Assembly (NCBI RefSeq): GCF_030272615.1
Contig: NC_081405.1
Span: 568,411,095 to 568,475,094 of the forward strand
Source of the DNA: Cryptomeria japonica
Taxonomy: Eukaryota; Streptophyta; Pinopsida; Cupressales; Cupressaceae
Reading direction: 5' to 3'
Length of the DNA stretch: 64,000 nucleotides
Shown here: positions 11,093-23,000 of the stretch, one piece after another
Numbering within the stretch: the stretch's first letter is position 1
Layout: every line of letters starts with the position of its first letter
Notes under the pieces: generated by a model
What the model was told of the DNA's origin: nothing
Database searches by the model: none
What the model saw: only the letters and a program-made list of their open reading frames with translations
Position numbers and translations under genes: made by a program

Positions 11093-14000
11093 CTATTTTT
11101 TGAAGGTTTTAGGTATGGATACAAGTCCACTCAGTAAGTGTGCAAATGTTTCCTTCTCTTTGACTTCTGCCAGTGTGGGCTTAGAAATCATATCCATACA
11201 TTCCCTTTTATGTACACCGAGTGAATCCAATCTTGGACTCACCAATCCTATAAGAGCCCTTTCTCTCTGAATGTTGTTGTCTCTTTCCTTTTCAAATGAA
11301 AAAATTTGGTTCTCCAAAGACAAAATTTGTCCATCAATAGATGTTGTTATTGAGGTTAATCCATAAAAAGAATTTTAAATATTGGCAATCTTATCATGTA
11401 ACTCCTTTAATCTGCTATCTACATTTGTTGTAAGAGTTTTTATGTTACAACAGACGCTACAGATATTTGTACACTATTTCAAACAATTCTCAACAGGATT
11501 CATTTTTCCTTCAATTTTCTTCTTCTCTGTTTCAATAATCTGATGAAAAGTGGCTCTCTTAGCCATAGTAAATCTCTCAAGTGCCCGTCGGTCTGAAAAT
11601 TTCTGCAAAGATTGAAAGTTGTTAGATATATGCTCTATTAATACCTTAAGATTGTGAGAAGGGCTTGCTTCCTTTTCAATCTTACAATCAGGAATTAGTC
11701 TGTGCAAAACTGTGATTGAGTGATCTATTATTCCTTTATCTACTGATCCCTCCTTTATTAGTTTCTGAGTAGCCATCATCATTAACTTAGTGGGACTCAT
11801 CTCAGTGATTGATTTCTTCTCAACTTGAGAATTGTCAATTGCTAAAACCTTTGCCGGGGAATCATTATTAACTACCGGTACAGTCTCAATTCCCTTTGCA
11901 TTATCCTCCTTAGCACTAGTGGCTTCACCACTTGGTGCAGTATCAATTATTGCTGGTGGAGTATTATCCACAATATTGTCAGTACCTTGTACATTGCCTT
12001 GTTCAAAAGTTGTCTTTGCTAGTATTGACTGTACACTCTCCTTTTCAATCGGTGGTGTTTGTAAACTTATAGTTACTACCTGTTTATTCAAAATTAGAGC
12101 TGAACTACCCAAAATACCTTTCCCTTTAGAACTATCTGAGATGGTGGAAGTTGTTGCTTTTACAAATTCTTCTTGGGAGGTGAGAAAATTAGGATTCTTT
12201 TGGAAGAATTTTGTCCAACCATCTTTGGTCTCATTTACTACTTCATTTACCCTACTCATCATTAGGGTTATTTATCGGGGTTTGCTACTAGAAACTCTTT
12301 TGTTTGCAACATCAATGCATCGTTTCATTTCCTCATTGTTTATTGAACCACACATACCCAAAAGTTCTACTTCCTTAATTTCTCTATCCCTCTTGACTGC
12401 ATCAAGTCTTCTAACATCTAATTTATTGTACAATGATAGAGGAATTTCCTTCAAAATTTCTACTAAGGCTTTCTTATATATATCTATGTGTAACAAAATT
12501 GCCTCTTCAATCTCATTCTACTCATTATCCTCTAAATCTTCATAATAAATGGACACATTCTTCAAAATTCCATCCTTGGTTATTTCATCAATCAATTTAG
12601 CATAGGTCATTGTAGCCTTACTAGATTCAACAACATCATCACTCTTCTTCTTCTTCTTGTGGGTTGCCAGAGTGGATGTGACTGGTTTCCTCTTCTAAAT
12701 AGGTTTCCTTGCCAGAGGTGGGGGTGTGCAGTAGGTTTTGTTACCTTTCTCACAAGCTTCATCCTTGGCTCCACCTTCTTCTCCTCTACTGGAGGCTGGT
12801 CAAATTTATTTCTTTGTACCCTTATGAATGCTAGAGGTTCATTATCCTCTGGATCAAGGTTAGAAGTGATAGAAGAAATGAAAGTTTCAAGCCTCTTTTC
12901 CTCAAAAGCACTAACCATTACCGGTTCCTTTGCCGGTTTGGACCGAGAACCTAGTTTAGTGCCTATCTTATGGATTACATTCTGTACAAATGCAAATATC
13001 TTATCAATTTTCTTCTCTCTTCTTTTCTTGTTCAAGCCAATCTTGACTTCAAGAGCCTTTTGCTCAGTAGTACCAAAGTGTTCTGTCTTATCATCCAATG
13101 GAGCTTCAAGCAACATTTTTGCATAAAGTTCAAAAATGCTATCATCCACTTCATATCTAAGCTCAGTGACCCATATGGTCCTAGGTTATACTGCCTCCAT
13201 AAGAGTTTCATCAGTCTTTACCATAAAACACATATCAGTGGAGTACTTCTCCACAATGTCCTTTGATATTCTTTCCCTCTGTCTTATATTTTCTTGAAAT
13301 GTTTTGAAATAGCCCTAAAGATTTTCATCCCTACTGGTACCAAGACTGTTGATTGCTTCTTTGATCTGCATACCTACCGGTATGTCATGTAAACAACGCT
13401 TCTTCCCTAAACCTGATAGCTCATTCATGAAGTAAAGCATTAAACAAACAATGAGATTTCCAAACCTAAAAGTTCCTTTCTTAACACTCTTAATCTTTTA
13501 GAGATTCAACATTAGTTCACTTCTCAACCATTCACACAAATCATACTTCTCATTATTCTTTAACATCTGATAAGCCACATGGATGCAGGAACTAGCAACA
13601 AAGTTCAATCGACTTGATTGAGTTACCTTATAGCTGATTATTATGCTGACAAAATTCACATCAGTGTAATTGATTGTGCTGACCCTCATAGATCTTCTAT
13701 CATGGGTTGCACCGTTGAGCTTCTCAACCACAGTGGTGGAAATTTTCTTGCTAGGTTCTTGTCTGACTTTGGGTAAGCCGATGACTACTTGAATTTCTTC
13801 CTTTGTGATTATGTAGGGATGATCCATCGAGATGAACTCATTGTGAACCCTTCTCAGAACATATCTTATCACCCCATCTTTGAATTCCGGTACATACAGG
13901 ATACCAGTTAACCCTAGATCCTTGATGATCTTATATTCCAGCTTGATTGTTCTAGAGCGTCCCAGCATCACAGATTGATACATGCCCTTTATCTCTTCTG

Positions 14001-14205
14001 TACCTAGATCCTCCAAGGTGTAGTGAATATATGCCCTTACATCTTCAACATACATCACATCATCGGGAACTGTAGAGAATGCACCCACAGAGTCTTCTTT
14101 CTTAGCTATCTGGGGAACTTCCTTGAAAAAGAGTCCTAGCCTATCCTTAACTTCAACAATGGTGGGATTTGCAATGAAAATAGGTGCAAATGATCCGGAT
14201 GCCAT
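11093..14205 (-). pseudogene. Second ORF (ORF2) of element B, unknown function
   Basis: It starts MASGSFAPIF at 14205 on the minus strand and can be followed to about 11093 with several stops and frame changes. The first ~500 residues align with ORF2 of E (MASSSVTEFIENPTIVEV) and more distantly with D. Shared motifs are GLTGILYVPEF, VLRRVHNEF, IITKEEIQVVIGLP, a Ser/Asn-rich helical stretch, and FRFGNL. A second conserved block at 12496-12272 (DIYKK...EIPLSLYNKL) and a third at 12262 (SRVNEVVNET) match E. The remainder is charged and low in complexity. The pattern IT-x-E-x-I-x2-V-x-GLP recalls plant-mobile-domain or plant-transposon proteins, but I cannot confirm that. No signal peptide or membrane segment is apparent. 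It sits where pol would be. Confidence 0.7.
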
Positions 14206-14754
14206 TTAAAAGAAATACCTAAAAAAGATCGTCGGTGTGAAGATTTGATTGCTTCTCAGATGATTGCTAGAAATCCTTTCAGAATGCCTTTTCTCGCTAT
14301 TAATCAGCTAAGATTCACCTTTTCTTTGCTCTAGATTACTTGAATAATGGGTGAGTGAAAATGAATTCACTTTCCCCCTTTATCAGAGAGTAAATCCTAA
14401 TCCTTCACTGTTATAAATGCTTTGCGATGTACCCTACCGGATGCCAGTTTCATAGTCTTATGCTGGGTAAACCTTCATCAATGATTAAGACAACTCTCTA
14501 GATCTCTTCCAGATCTCCTCCAAAGAATATGCAAGATTTTCAATAGATTTTCCAACCCCTAAGGTGTATGCCTCTGTTACCAATGAAATTTCCTACCAAT
14601 GCATGAATGATCTGTTCTATCGGTGGAGTTACCAGTGTAGATCCATCTCCACTTGGTTCCTTAGACTTTCTAACCCATCTCTTGGTGTGATCTTGTTATA
14701 TTTCATCTACCTTCTTCTTTCCTTTCTCATTTTCTTTATCATTGCTAACCGTTG
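14206..14754 (-). other. Spacer between Gag and ORF2 of element B
   Basis: About 550 bp without ORF. On the minus strand a TATA-like ATTTATAA lies at about 14411-14418, roughly 200 bp before the ORF2 start. Element E has TATAAATC in the same region. It might drive a separate ORF2 transcript; this is inference. Confidence 0.4.
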
Positions 14755-15712
14755 AGTCTTGCTTCTGCAGTTTTTATCAATATGACCTATTTTGTTGCAT
14801 GCTTAACATGTAACATTGTCCTTTTGAATTGATTTAACATATCCGATGACATTCCTTGACCTACATTAATTAGTAAAACTGGCCAAACTTTCCACATGCA
14901 TGACATTTGATATTCATTCTACAATCTTCTGATTTATGACCATATTTCTTGCAATTTGTGCATTGACCGGGAACAAAATTGTAGTTTTGCTTTTCTCTAT
15001 TTCTACATTGTTTAGCCATATGCCCAAATTTATTACAAATAAAGCATCTACCATTGAATTTATAAGCATTAGGTTACCTTACCGGTTTTCTCTAGTCTGA
15101 TGAGTTTTGCATACCAGTTGTCTGATCTTCATTTGCAGTACTAGAGCTTTCACCTTGTACAAATTCAAGTCCTCTAGAATCATCATTCTGCCTTTGTCTT
15201 TTCAATAAGTCATCCAACTGTGCAACACTAATCCTGAATTTTTCTTTATACTCGCTCGCAGTAGTTAGATCATCTCTTACAGTAGTTATTTGTCTTTCAA
15301 GCTCTTGTTCATTATTTTGGGAGTGTACCAATTCAGTCCTCAACAGATTATTCTCATGAGTCAATTTTCCACATTCATCAAATTTGTTCTTGAGAGATAT
15401 AATAAGATTTTCTTCCTTCTTCTTTCTGTCCTCAATATCTTTTGATAACCTCATAGTCAAGTCTTGCATTTCATTCTACATGAGCATGTTTGCTTGACTC
15501 AGTTTATGACATTGTTCCTTAACTGCATTTTTCTCTTCATCATCCTAGTTTTGCAAAAGTTCCTTCCTCTTAGCTTGAGCAGATGATAACCTTTCTTGCA
15601 GGACAAGAATGAATTCATTAGCAGAATTCAATTCATCTTGCAATTTTAAATTCTTCATCCTTTTAGCATCATAATCCTTAAGAGCCATCTCAAGTTGCTT
15701 CTCCATAGCCAT
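14755..15712 (-). pseudogene. Coiled-coil Gag with four zinc knuckles (element B)
   Basis: It starts MAMEKQLEMALKDYDAK at 15712 and is followed in essentially one minus-strand frame with a few TAG stops at former Gln codons. Residues 1-190 are a long charged coiled coil; the segment NEMQDLTMR is shared with element E, as is a C-terminal GLEFVQGESSS. Four CCHC knuckles follow at about 15060-14770: CFICNKFGHMAKQC, CTNCKKYGHKSEDC, a degenerate CHACGKFGQ, and a fourth with its first Cys codon lost next to a stop. The usual Copia Gag core domain before the coiled coil is absent. The expected role is RNA packaging, with particles or enzymes supplied by another element. Confidence 0.75.
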
Positions 15713-15772
15713 GTTCAATGATTCTGGTTTTAGGATCTTCCTCAAGATATTAAACTTATTTTGAGGAACCAG

Positions 15773-15784
15773 GCTCTGATACCA
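15773..15784 (-). other. Primer-binding site, Met-tRNA type (element B)
   Basis: Minus strand TGGTATCAGAGC, two bases inside the LTR end at 15787. Confidence 0.9.
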
Positions 15785-15786
15785 AT

Positions 15787-16743
15787 TGTTGGGATCCAAG
15801 AACACTAAGAGGGGGGGTTTGAATTAGTGTTCTACCGGTAAGATATGATTTTACCTTTTTATAACATACACATATAAACTGGTAAATGAAGAAACATATA
15901 ACTTCAAGAAAATAAACCATCCACATAAATGAACACCGTAACACACAAAATTTATACGTGGAAAACCTCAAAGAGGAAAAACCACGATGGGATTTGTGAC
16001 CCACAATATTAGTTCACTGGCCATATGAAAGATATTAAATAAAATGGGGGCCTGCACATGTAGGAAGGCACACTGCCTAGAGCACACTACTAATCACAAA
16101 AGAGTCTCACTGACTACAAGATTTTGCTTGAAATATAACAGTAATAATGAACTCACAAAATGCATCTGCTATGCCAAAAGAGTTTTGGTTATAGTTCTTC
16201 TTTGTACCGGTTCATAAACCCTGAACACTTCTATTGGTATCTCCTCTCCTCCAAGAATGCTTTCCAAACTATCTACAAATCATTTCATGATATAACATCA
16301 TTGCATGATATAAAATTTGCATATAAATGATCTACATACATATACTTCACATTACATAGTCTCCTATATCCTTATTACAATCTATCACATCACTTTTTTG
16401 ATGACCTTAACAAACTGACCTATATACCCTTAACAAACAATATGCCTTATGTCGTCTTAAAATGCATTACAAAAGATATACAATAATTAAAAAAGTGAGT
16501 TTACAAATAAAACTTCCTTCAGGTCCAAGACTGATGTCAACTTCACTGAAGTGTTGGATGCCGGTGCCGGTGCCAGTGCCGATGTAAGCCTGGATTCTCC
16601 AATGCCAATGTCTGCTAGTGAATGCCTCCTAATGCCAGTGTATGCCGGTGTAAGCTTCCTTATGAATCTTGTTACCAAGTTACCATGTTACCATGTTTCC
16701 ATCAATGACAACATATGAATCCAATGAATGTCAATTGCCAACA
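15787..16743 (-). repeat. 5' LTR of element B
   Basis: 957 bp, minus-strand TGTTGGCAATTGACATTC to ...CTTGGATCCCAACA. It ends beside the PBS and matches the 3' LTR fragment at 10535-10807. The outer flank begins GAATT; its partner duplication is not in the window. Confidence 0.85.
15957..15986 (-). promoter_or_regulatory. Conserved LTR hairpin, element B
   Basis: A perfect double stem: outer CGTGG (15957-15961) with CCACG (15982-15986), inner CCTC (15966-15969) with GAGG (15973-15976). The inner stem differs in sequence from the CCC/GGG of element D yet pairs fully. Confidence 0.65.
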
Positions 16744-17075
16744 GAATTATGGACTTGGAATTGAACAATTTTTTCTCTATACCATCACAAAAAAAGATTG
16801 ATTTTTCTCATGAGGGATTCCATATATGTATCATTGAGTTCTAGGAACAAACCAATGTCATTTGGAAACTATATATTCAATCAATTCTTCCTACTAGGAA
16901 AAGTTATGCCTTCCACCCTAGGAATCTCAAATAGGACTTCAACACTTGCTTAATTTTACTCATTCAATACCTTTAAAATAACTAGAAAGGCTATGAATTT
17001 CAACCACTTTTTATATGATAGGTTACTATACTAGATCTAGGATAATTAATAGGGTTTTACACGAGAGCCATATTT
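16744..17075. other. Unassigned sequence between elements B and H
   Basis: About 330 bp of AT-rich DNA with no ORF, RNA gene or repeat I can recognise. It may be the original insertion site of B or H, or an older repeat. Confidence 0.4.
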
Positions 17076-17715
17076 GTTGAACACTACCAAATGCTAAGGG
17101 GGGGGGGGGGGGGGCGCGTGAATCAACATATACCAAAACTTGAAAAAATTAAAATAATTAAACCACAATCTCCATTCAATAGATGTGCATGAAAGTAAAT
17201 ATCAAAAACAACAAATGCATCCACATAAGTGTTGGCATTTTTGATGATTATGTTGTCATTGTCATTGATAGACACACACTTGCATTGAGATCATTTTTGT
17301 GTGTATAAGTTAAAGCTCAATTAGTACATGTTCCAACCGGTATGATGCATTATAGTCCTTAGACTATTGATGTTTTGCAGAAAGTGATTATAGATCTGAA
17401 GTGGTATGTTGACCCCAAGTGGTTCGAGGATCTCAAATAGTACGAAGGATCAAAGCGGCAAAACACATATTTCCCAATCTTCATTTTGTCAAATCGGCAA
17501 CCAGTATTCTGCTTGAACCAGTATTTTGTATGAACTAGTAACACTCTGTGATGAGTTACCAACCGACATTCTATGATGAGTTACCATCCACCAATTTTTT
17601 GACGGTGCTGACACTTTAACGGTGCTTTTTGTGTCGTGTTACCGGATATGTCTAGATGCATTGAACCTAGGAAATTGTATTGTAATCCTATTGGACTGAC
17701 ATGAAATCAGATTCC

Positions 17716-17723
17716 TTTATAAG
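17716..17723 (+). promoter_or_regulatory. TATA box in element D 5' LTR
   Basis: TTTATAAG in mid-LTR, identical at 24393-24400 in the 3' LTR, followed by GACATCATGTC. It is a good candidate for the promoter of the full-length transcript. Confidence 0.55.
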
Positions 17724-18149
17724 GACATCATGTCTAGAGTTGAATGTTGTGATTGATGTTGTTGCTAGGGTTTAAGGTGGTTGAGGAGTTCGAGAGAGTA
17801 TGAATGTGTAGAAGACTGAAGTAATGCTAGAATGTATTAGGAACGAGCTATCAAGGATCTAAACAAGCAATCTGTGCTATTTGCTAGATTACTCACTTGT
17901 TGATTATTCACATCTTTGACAAGTTTGCAACCCTTAACCGGGTAGGCCCAAAAAGCCTCTTGTAAATCCTCTAACAGGGTGGTGCACATCTGTGGATCTA
18001 AAATCCTCTACCAAGGTAGTCTTTAATTGGACTTATCTCCTAACAGAGATTGAGATTCCTAATAGGATCTGTTCTGGTAAAGAACATTGTAAGACCTTAA
18101 CCGGTTTGGTTCCTATTCTATAGATAGTTACTTATGAGTTCTATCTCAC

Positions 18150-18177
18150 CGTGGTTTTTCCCATTTGGGTTTCCACA
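18150..18177 (+). promoter_or_regulatory. Conserved LTR hairpin, element D 5' LTR
   Basis: Outer GTGG (18151-18154) with CCAC (18173-18176), inner CCC (18160-18162) with GGG (18167-18169). The 3' LTR copy extends the outer stem to CGTGG/CCACG (24830-24834, 24853-24857). Confidence 0.65.
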
Positions 18178-18364
18178 TCAAAATCTCTTATGTTATGGTG
18201 TTTGTGCTTTTGTGGGTGAATGCATTATTTGTTATTTGGTTTGCATGTGTGCTAACCAGTTTTTCTACTGAACTGCTTTATCGGTTTACTGTTAGTCTTG
18301 CAAAGTGTTTAAGTGCAAAGATTTTTGGCATACTAATTCACCCCCCCTCTTAGTATTCATTAGT

Positions 18365-18376
18365 TGGTATCAGAGC
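18365..18376 (+). other. Primer-binding site, Met-tRNA type (element D)
   Basis: TGGTATCAGAGC two bases after the LTR end. Confidence 0.92.
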
Positions 18377-18412
18377 CTACCTTTCTATAAGTTTAACCAC
18401 TTGGAAAGAGAT

Positions 18413-19621
18413 ATGGGGGAATACACATTGAGGGAACTTACTCGTCGGCTCACTCAGTCTAAGAAAGCCTATGATAATCTTATGGTCAAATATAAGGCCT
18501 CTCAAGCAAAAAGGAGAGAACATGCCGAAAAGTTGATGGAGCTATCTGAAAATAGTTCCTCTGATGAAGTGGACATGGAAGCCCTGATTCAAGAAGTAGA
18601 AAAGTTGAATGAATCCAGTTCCAACCTGAGAAAAGAATTGGAAGGACTAACTATTCGAATGTGTCAAGAGCTTGAGAACCAAAGGAAAGCTAAAGATCTA
18701 GTCAAAGACAAAGATCATGAAAACTCTAAGTTGAAGCAAGAGATCAGTGCCCTAAATGCTCAACTCCATGCGAGAAAAGTGGAAAAGGAAGACATGCAAG
18801 GAGAACTGAACATTTCCATCTCTAAGAATGAAAACCTGAGTACTGTCAAGCTAGAGCAAAAGCTTGAATATGCCAAACCTATCAAGAATACTAATGGACT
18901 TGATTATTCCGGTCATGAGGAAGGTGAGACCTCTGGTACAAATGCTTGAGCATAAAAGAAACAACCGACATCAAAGGATAAAGGTAAGCAAAAGTTTAAA
19001 CCTGTTTGCTTTAACTGTCTTAAAGAAGGACATACTGCCAATGTGTGTAAGAGTAAGGCTTACAATAATTTTCGTTATTTTCTAAATGATAAGCCTAGAT
19101 CCTATAAATTCAATGGTAACTATTATTCATGCAACAAGTTTGGGCATAGAGCATCTGAATGCAGGTTTGCTATGAATAAAACTAGAAGATTTCCTCAGAG
19201 GACCTAAGGAGTTGGTCTTGAACCTTTTGTGAACCGAAATCATAACCGGTTTAATGCTTTCAATCATCAGTCAAGAAGCAGTGGCTATCAAGCGGCAATC
19301 GGATGGAGAGAAAACTGTTTGATCTATCATGATCATGGTCACACTGTTGCAACGTGCATGAGGAAGAACGACAACATGAATAATGGACCTTGGAGATCAC
19401 CTCGAATGGTCTGCTATCACTGCAACAAATTGGATCACATTGCCAGATTCTGTAGATCAAGAAAGAACATATCTGATGATATACCAGTCACTCCGGAAGG
19501 AAAGATTGATATTGACACTGTTCAAGTGGATATGAACAAAACCTAGAAAAGGAAAGTAGTGGTGTTGCAAGAAGAACCAGTTTCTGCACCTAGTGTGGAA
19601 CTCACAGAACCGGCAAACTAA
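18413..19621 (+). pseudogene. Coiled-coil Gag with four zinc knuckles (element D)
   Basis: It starts MGEYTLRELTRRL 36 bp after the PBS and stays in a single frame for 403 codons, broken only by stops at 18947, 18953, 19205 and 19544 before the terminal stop at 19619. Residues 1-170 form a charged coiled coil ending in GLDYSGHEEGETSG, which parallels GL-x-F-x2-GESSS in B and E. Then come four knuckles: CFNCLKEGHTANVC; one with the first Cys changed to Tyr (YYSCNKFGHRASEC); CLIYHDHGHTVATC, with the second Cys changed to Tyr; and CYHCNKLDHIARFC. Cys-to-Tyr is a TGT-to-TAT transition. A basic, Asn/Arg-rich linker lies between knuckles two and three. It is expected to bind element RNA; the Copia Gag core is missing. 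Confidence 0.85.
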
Positions 19622-20067
19622 GCATCAGGAAAGCTTAGGGGGAGCAAATGGAAAAATGTTTCGAACCCCCAGTTTACACCGGTAAAAATCCTTAACCAGT
19701 ATATGATACTTGTCATTTGGCAGAAGACCAGAAACGGTAAAAGGAAAATTAGGGTTTATGCCCTAATGGTGGAGCATTAATTGTGGTAGGTGAGGAATAT
19801 GTTTAAAAGGAATTTTCAAATCATTTCTCACTATCATTTTTCAAAGTGAAGAAGGTTTTCAAGTGCAGAGTGACAAAAAAGTGATTTGTGCTGCGATTAA
19901 GAGAAATTTTAGAAACCTTGAAGGAGATTCAAAAGCAAATTGCAAATGGTCAAGAGAAGAACTCAAACCAGTGATTCAGCAACCGATGAAGTGGAAGGTG
20001 AAGTGGAAGTTGCAAAGCCCTAAATTCTCGATTTTCAAAATGTATTTCTTGAGCTTTCTATTTTATC
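19622..20067 (+). other. Spacer between Gag and ORF2 of element D
   Basis: About 450 bp without ORF. A purine tract TTAGGGGGAG (19635-19644), like those before the 3' LTR, lies just after Gag. Confidence 0.5.
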
Positions 20068-23000
20068 ATGGCTTCCACATCGCATGATAGTTCTAGTGCA
20101 ACTGTTGATTCTATGGACTTCATTTAAAGAAAATCGAAATATAATGCTTTGTCACAAGTACCAGCTGGGGTTATAGTAGAAGAAGGGATTTTAGATTATA
20201 TAGACTACAAAATCAAAGACCTAGGGTCTCTTGTGATCCATTCGTAGCTAGGTCTATTCTATGGGAAGGATAAAAAGATCAAACCAGAGTATAGCATTTT
20301 GGAGAAGAAGAAACTTCACAATTCGGTTTACTTCCTGGAGGATTTCACATATGACCACATTAGAATCATTCTGAGTAGAGTTCATGGTGACAAGATGTAC
20401 TTGGAGAGAATGCATGATATCACTCCACAAGCTATTCATGCCGTCACTGGTTTCTATAATACAGGGGAAGTGCCATCCCTAAGGAAGGTCAGCATGACGG
20501 AAATGTCTAATCTCACTAGTTCAGTGAGTGACTCATGAGGAATGACTGTTAATTCCATCAAGGATGACCTCGTGAAATATGTGTACATGGTGATTGGATA
20601 CCTGACGTTCTTAGCCAACAGAATTAACATTGTATCTACTGCAGCGGTAAATGCCGCTTACCAGATGATTAAGGAAGATGCATCATTCGACCTCTGCACC
20701 GGTATGCAAAGGCAACTCCTATTGAATTTGAAATCAATCAAACAAGATAATGCATTGAACTTCAAGTTTGGTCAGCTATTGGTCGGATTATTCTTTTATT
20801 TCCAAGGTTACTTCCCAGGAGTGGGAGACATTCAATGGTTTGCAGACCAACAGGTTACCAAGCAGATCAAAGAAAGTCTGCAAGCAGTTGGAACCGACTA
20901 CCCTGATGTTCTAAACAAGTACTTTGATGAGTTCAGAAGCAAGATGAGCCCAAGGATGAGGATATCCAGTGACATTGTCAAGAAGTATGAAGATGACATT
21001 TGCTTTATCATCAAGGTGGATCAATGCATAATGGAGGCTGTTGAGCCCAGACATGAAGAAGTGGAGCCTATGGGCTATGAGGTGATGTATGATATGCTAG
21101 ATGGGTATGCTTCTACCCTAATTGCCTCACCCCTAGATCCCAAGGCAAAGAGAACCGACACCTATCTGGAAAGGGTTGCACCGGTTGATGAACCTCCTGA
21201 AAAGAAAGGAAAGGCAGTGCCTTCAGCATCAGCACTAGTTACTGCAGCCAGTCCCAAAGTGACCAAACATTCACCTGCGAAGAAGAAAATGGTAGCGGCA
21301 CCTGCCAAAGTCTTCGAGAGAAAGAGGAAGACAAGGAATGCCTCACCGAACTCAGAAGAAACTATGTTTGAGGAAAAACCTAAGAAGACAAGACAAGCAA
21401 AGAAAAAGACAAAGAATGAACTAGCATCATCAGCACTAGTAAATATTGACATCTCCTCCTACAAACCTTTGACACATTGTAAAAGAACTATCAAAAACAT
21501 TAGGAGAAAAGTGCTGAATGATTTGATTGATTGTTTTGATGATTTCAATGATGATGAAAAAGAAGCAGTTGAAAAATAAATCATTAAGTATTTATGTGTT
21601 AATGACCGATTGCCCTCATAAATTAGATCTGAGACATCAAATTCTTTGTATAAGTCCCTAGATAATAAATGGCACATTGCCATAGAGAAAGAATAGGAAA
21701 TCAGGGAGAAAGTTTTTTCTCAATACTTTCCTGACCTGTCCAATTCAGAGTTATTTGATGTCATCAACCAAAATAAAGGACTCTTCACGAGAAGAAGAAG
21801 ACTCTAGTTGTTGGAAGGAAGAATTGATGATGTTGAAAAAGACAATCATCTGCATATGACAACATCGGCTCATATGCATAAAGTACTTCAAGCTAACAAG
21901 AAGGCTGAACAAGAACCGATAGTGATAGAACCAGATGAAGTGTTTGATGATGAAGGAAATCTAGTTGTTGAACCTATTGACACTATTGATGTCAATGCTC
22001 TGGATGGAGAGGATGTTTCTTAGGGTACACCATAGGAAGCAAGAGGATAGGAGAAGTAGGTAGAACAGGAAGTAAAGCAGAAGGAAACTGAGGACAAAAA
22101 GGAGGAAGCAAAGAAGCAAGCAGAGAAGAAGAAGAAGGATGAAGAGGAGAAGAAGAAGAAGGATGAATAGGAGAAGAAGAAGAAAGATGAAGAGGAGAAG
22201 AAGAAAAAGGAAGAGGACAAGAAGAAGAAGGATGAAGAGGAGAAGAAGAAAAAGGAAGAGGACAAGAAGAAGAAGGATGAAGAGGAGGAGAAGAAGAAGG
22301 ATGAAGAGGAAAAGAAGAAAAAGGAAGAGGACAAGAAGAAGAAGGATGAAGAGGACAAGAAGAAAAAGGAAGAGGACAAGAAGAAGAAGGATGAAGAGGA
22401 GAAGAAGAAGAAGGATGAAGAGGAGAAGAAGAAAAAGGAAGAGGACAAGAAGAAGAAGGAAAAATATGAGGAGAAATGGACACAGGAAGAAAAGAGAAAA
22501 GAAGAAGAGGAGAAAAGAAAAGAAGAAGATGAAGAGAAAAAGAAACAAGAAGATGCGAGGAAGAAGAAAGAGGAAGAGGATGAGAAGAAGAGAAAGGAAG
22601 AGGAGAAGCAAAAGGAAGTAGAAAAGAAGAAGGAAGAGGAAGATAAGGCAGAGGAGAAGAGGAAGGAAGCAGAGAAGAAGAAGGTGGAGGAGGATAAGGA
22701 AGAGGAAAAGAGAAAAGAAGTGGAGAAGAAGAAGGCAGAGGAGGAAAAGGAAGTAGAAGCAGCAAAGAGCACATAGATGGAGACTCCTAAGGCAACCGGT
22801 AGTCAAACCAAACCGGTTGACCTCACTAGTCCCATTGACCTCCAGTTTGCAAGTGAAATGGAGCTACTGCAGAGCATCAAGGTTGCTCAAGAATGCCTTG
22901 AAGTGATACGGAGGAAAAAGGAGCAAGATATGATCCAAGCTCCGGTGGACACTCTTACCGGTTTGTTACCTGACACAAACCTCCCCAGCACTGACTCATC

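Larger units (their letters stand above)
10535..16743 (-). mobile_element. Element B: pol-less LTR element with Gag and a second ORF
   Basis: Read on the minus strand: 5' LTR 16743-15787, Met PBS, Gag with four zinc knuckles, spacer, second ORF, three purine tracts, and a 3' LTR of which only 10807-10535 remains beside element A. The two LTR pieces match over 270 bp (for example AACAATATGCCTTATGTC and GTAAGCTTCCTTATGAATC). No protease, integrase, reverse transcriptase or RNase H motif lies in the 5-kb interior. The plan is the same as in D and E. Confidence 0.8.
17230..18362 (+). repeat. 5' LTR of element D
   Basis: It starts TGTTGGCATTTTTGATG and ends ...TAGTATTCATTA; the expected terminal CA has become TA. 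It matches 23907-25042 throughout. It contains a TATA box, a run of CCTAACAGGGT-like near-palindromes (17930-18062) and the conserved hairpin. Confidence 0.92.

Noticed and set aside
13150-13497. Break in ORF2 of B as a separate intergenic region.
   Set aside because: Translating the same strand across it recovers sequence aligned to E (FRFGNLIVCLMLYF, RISKDIVEKY). It is coding with stops, not a spacer.
17930-18062. CRISPR-like array of short repeats.
   Set aside because: Repeats of about 11 bp with 10-25 bp irregular gaps inside a plant LTR are not of CRISPR size or regularity, and no cas genes exist here.
18365-18376. TGGTATCAGAGC sites as tRNA gene fragments.
   Set aside because: Only 12 bases match the complement of the tRNA 3' end, always two bases from an LTR end. 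They are primer-binding sites; no cloverleaf can be formed around them.
22139-22621. Plus-strand Arg/Lys-rich frame resembling a basic nuclear protein.
   Set aside because: A shifted reading of the same GAAGAG repeats inside ORF2. The ORF2 frame continues on both sides with sequence shared by the other copies; this one does not.
21961-22806. Minus-strand frames of 250-281 residues that look like a multi-span membrane protein (Leu/Phe- or Ser-rich).
   Set aside because: They are the complement of the purine minisatellite that codes for the Glu/Lys segment of ORF2. The apparent hydrophobicity follows from CTT/CTC/TTC repeats; no homologous frame exists in B or E.
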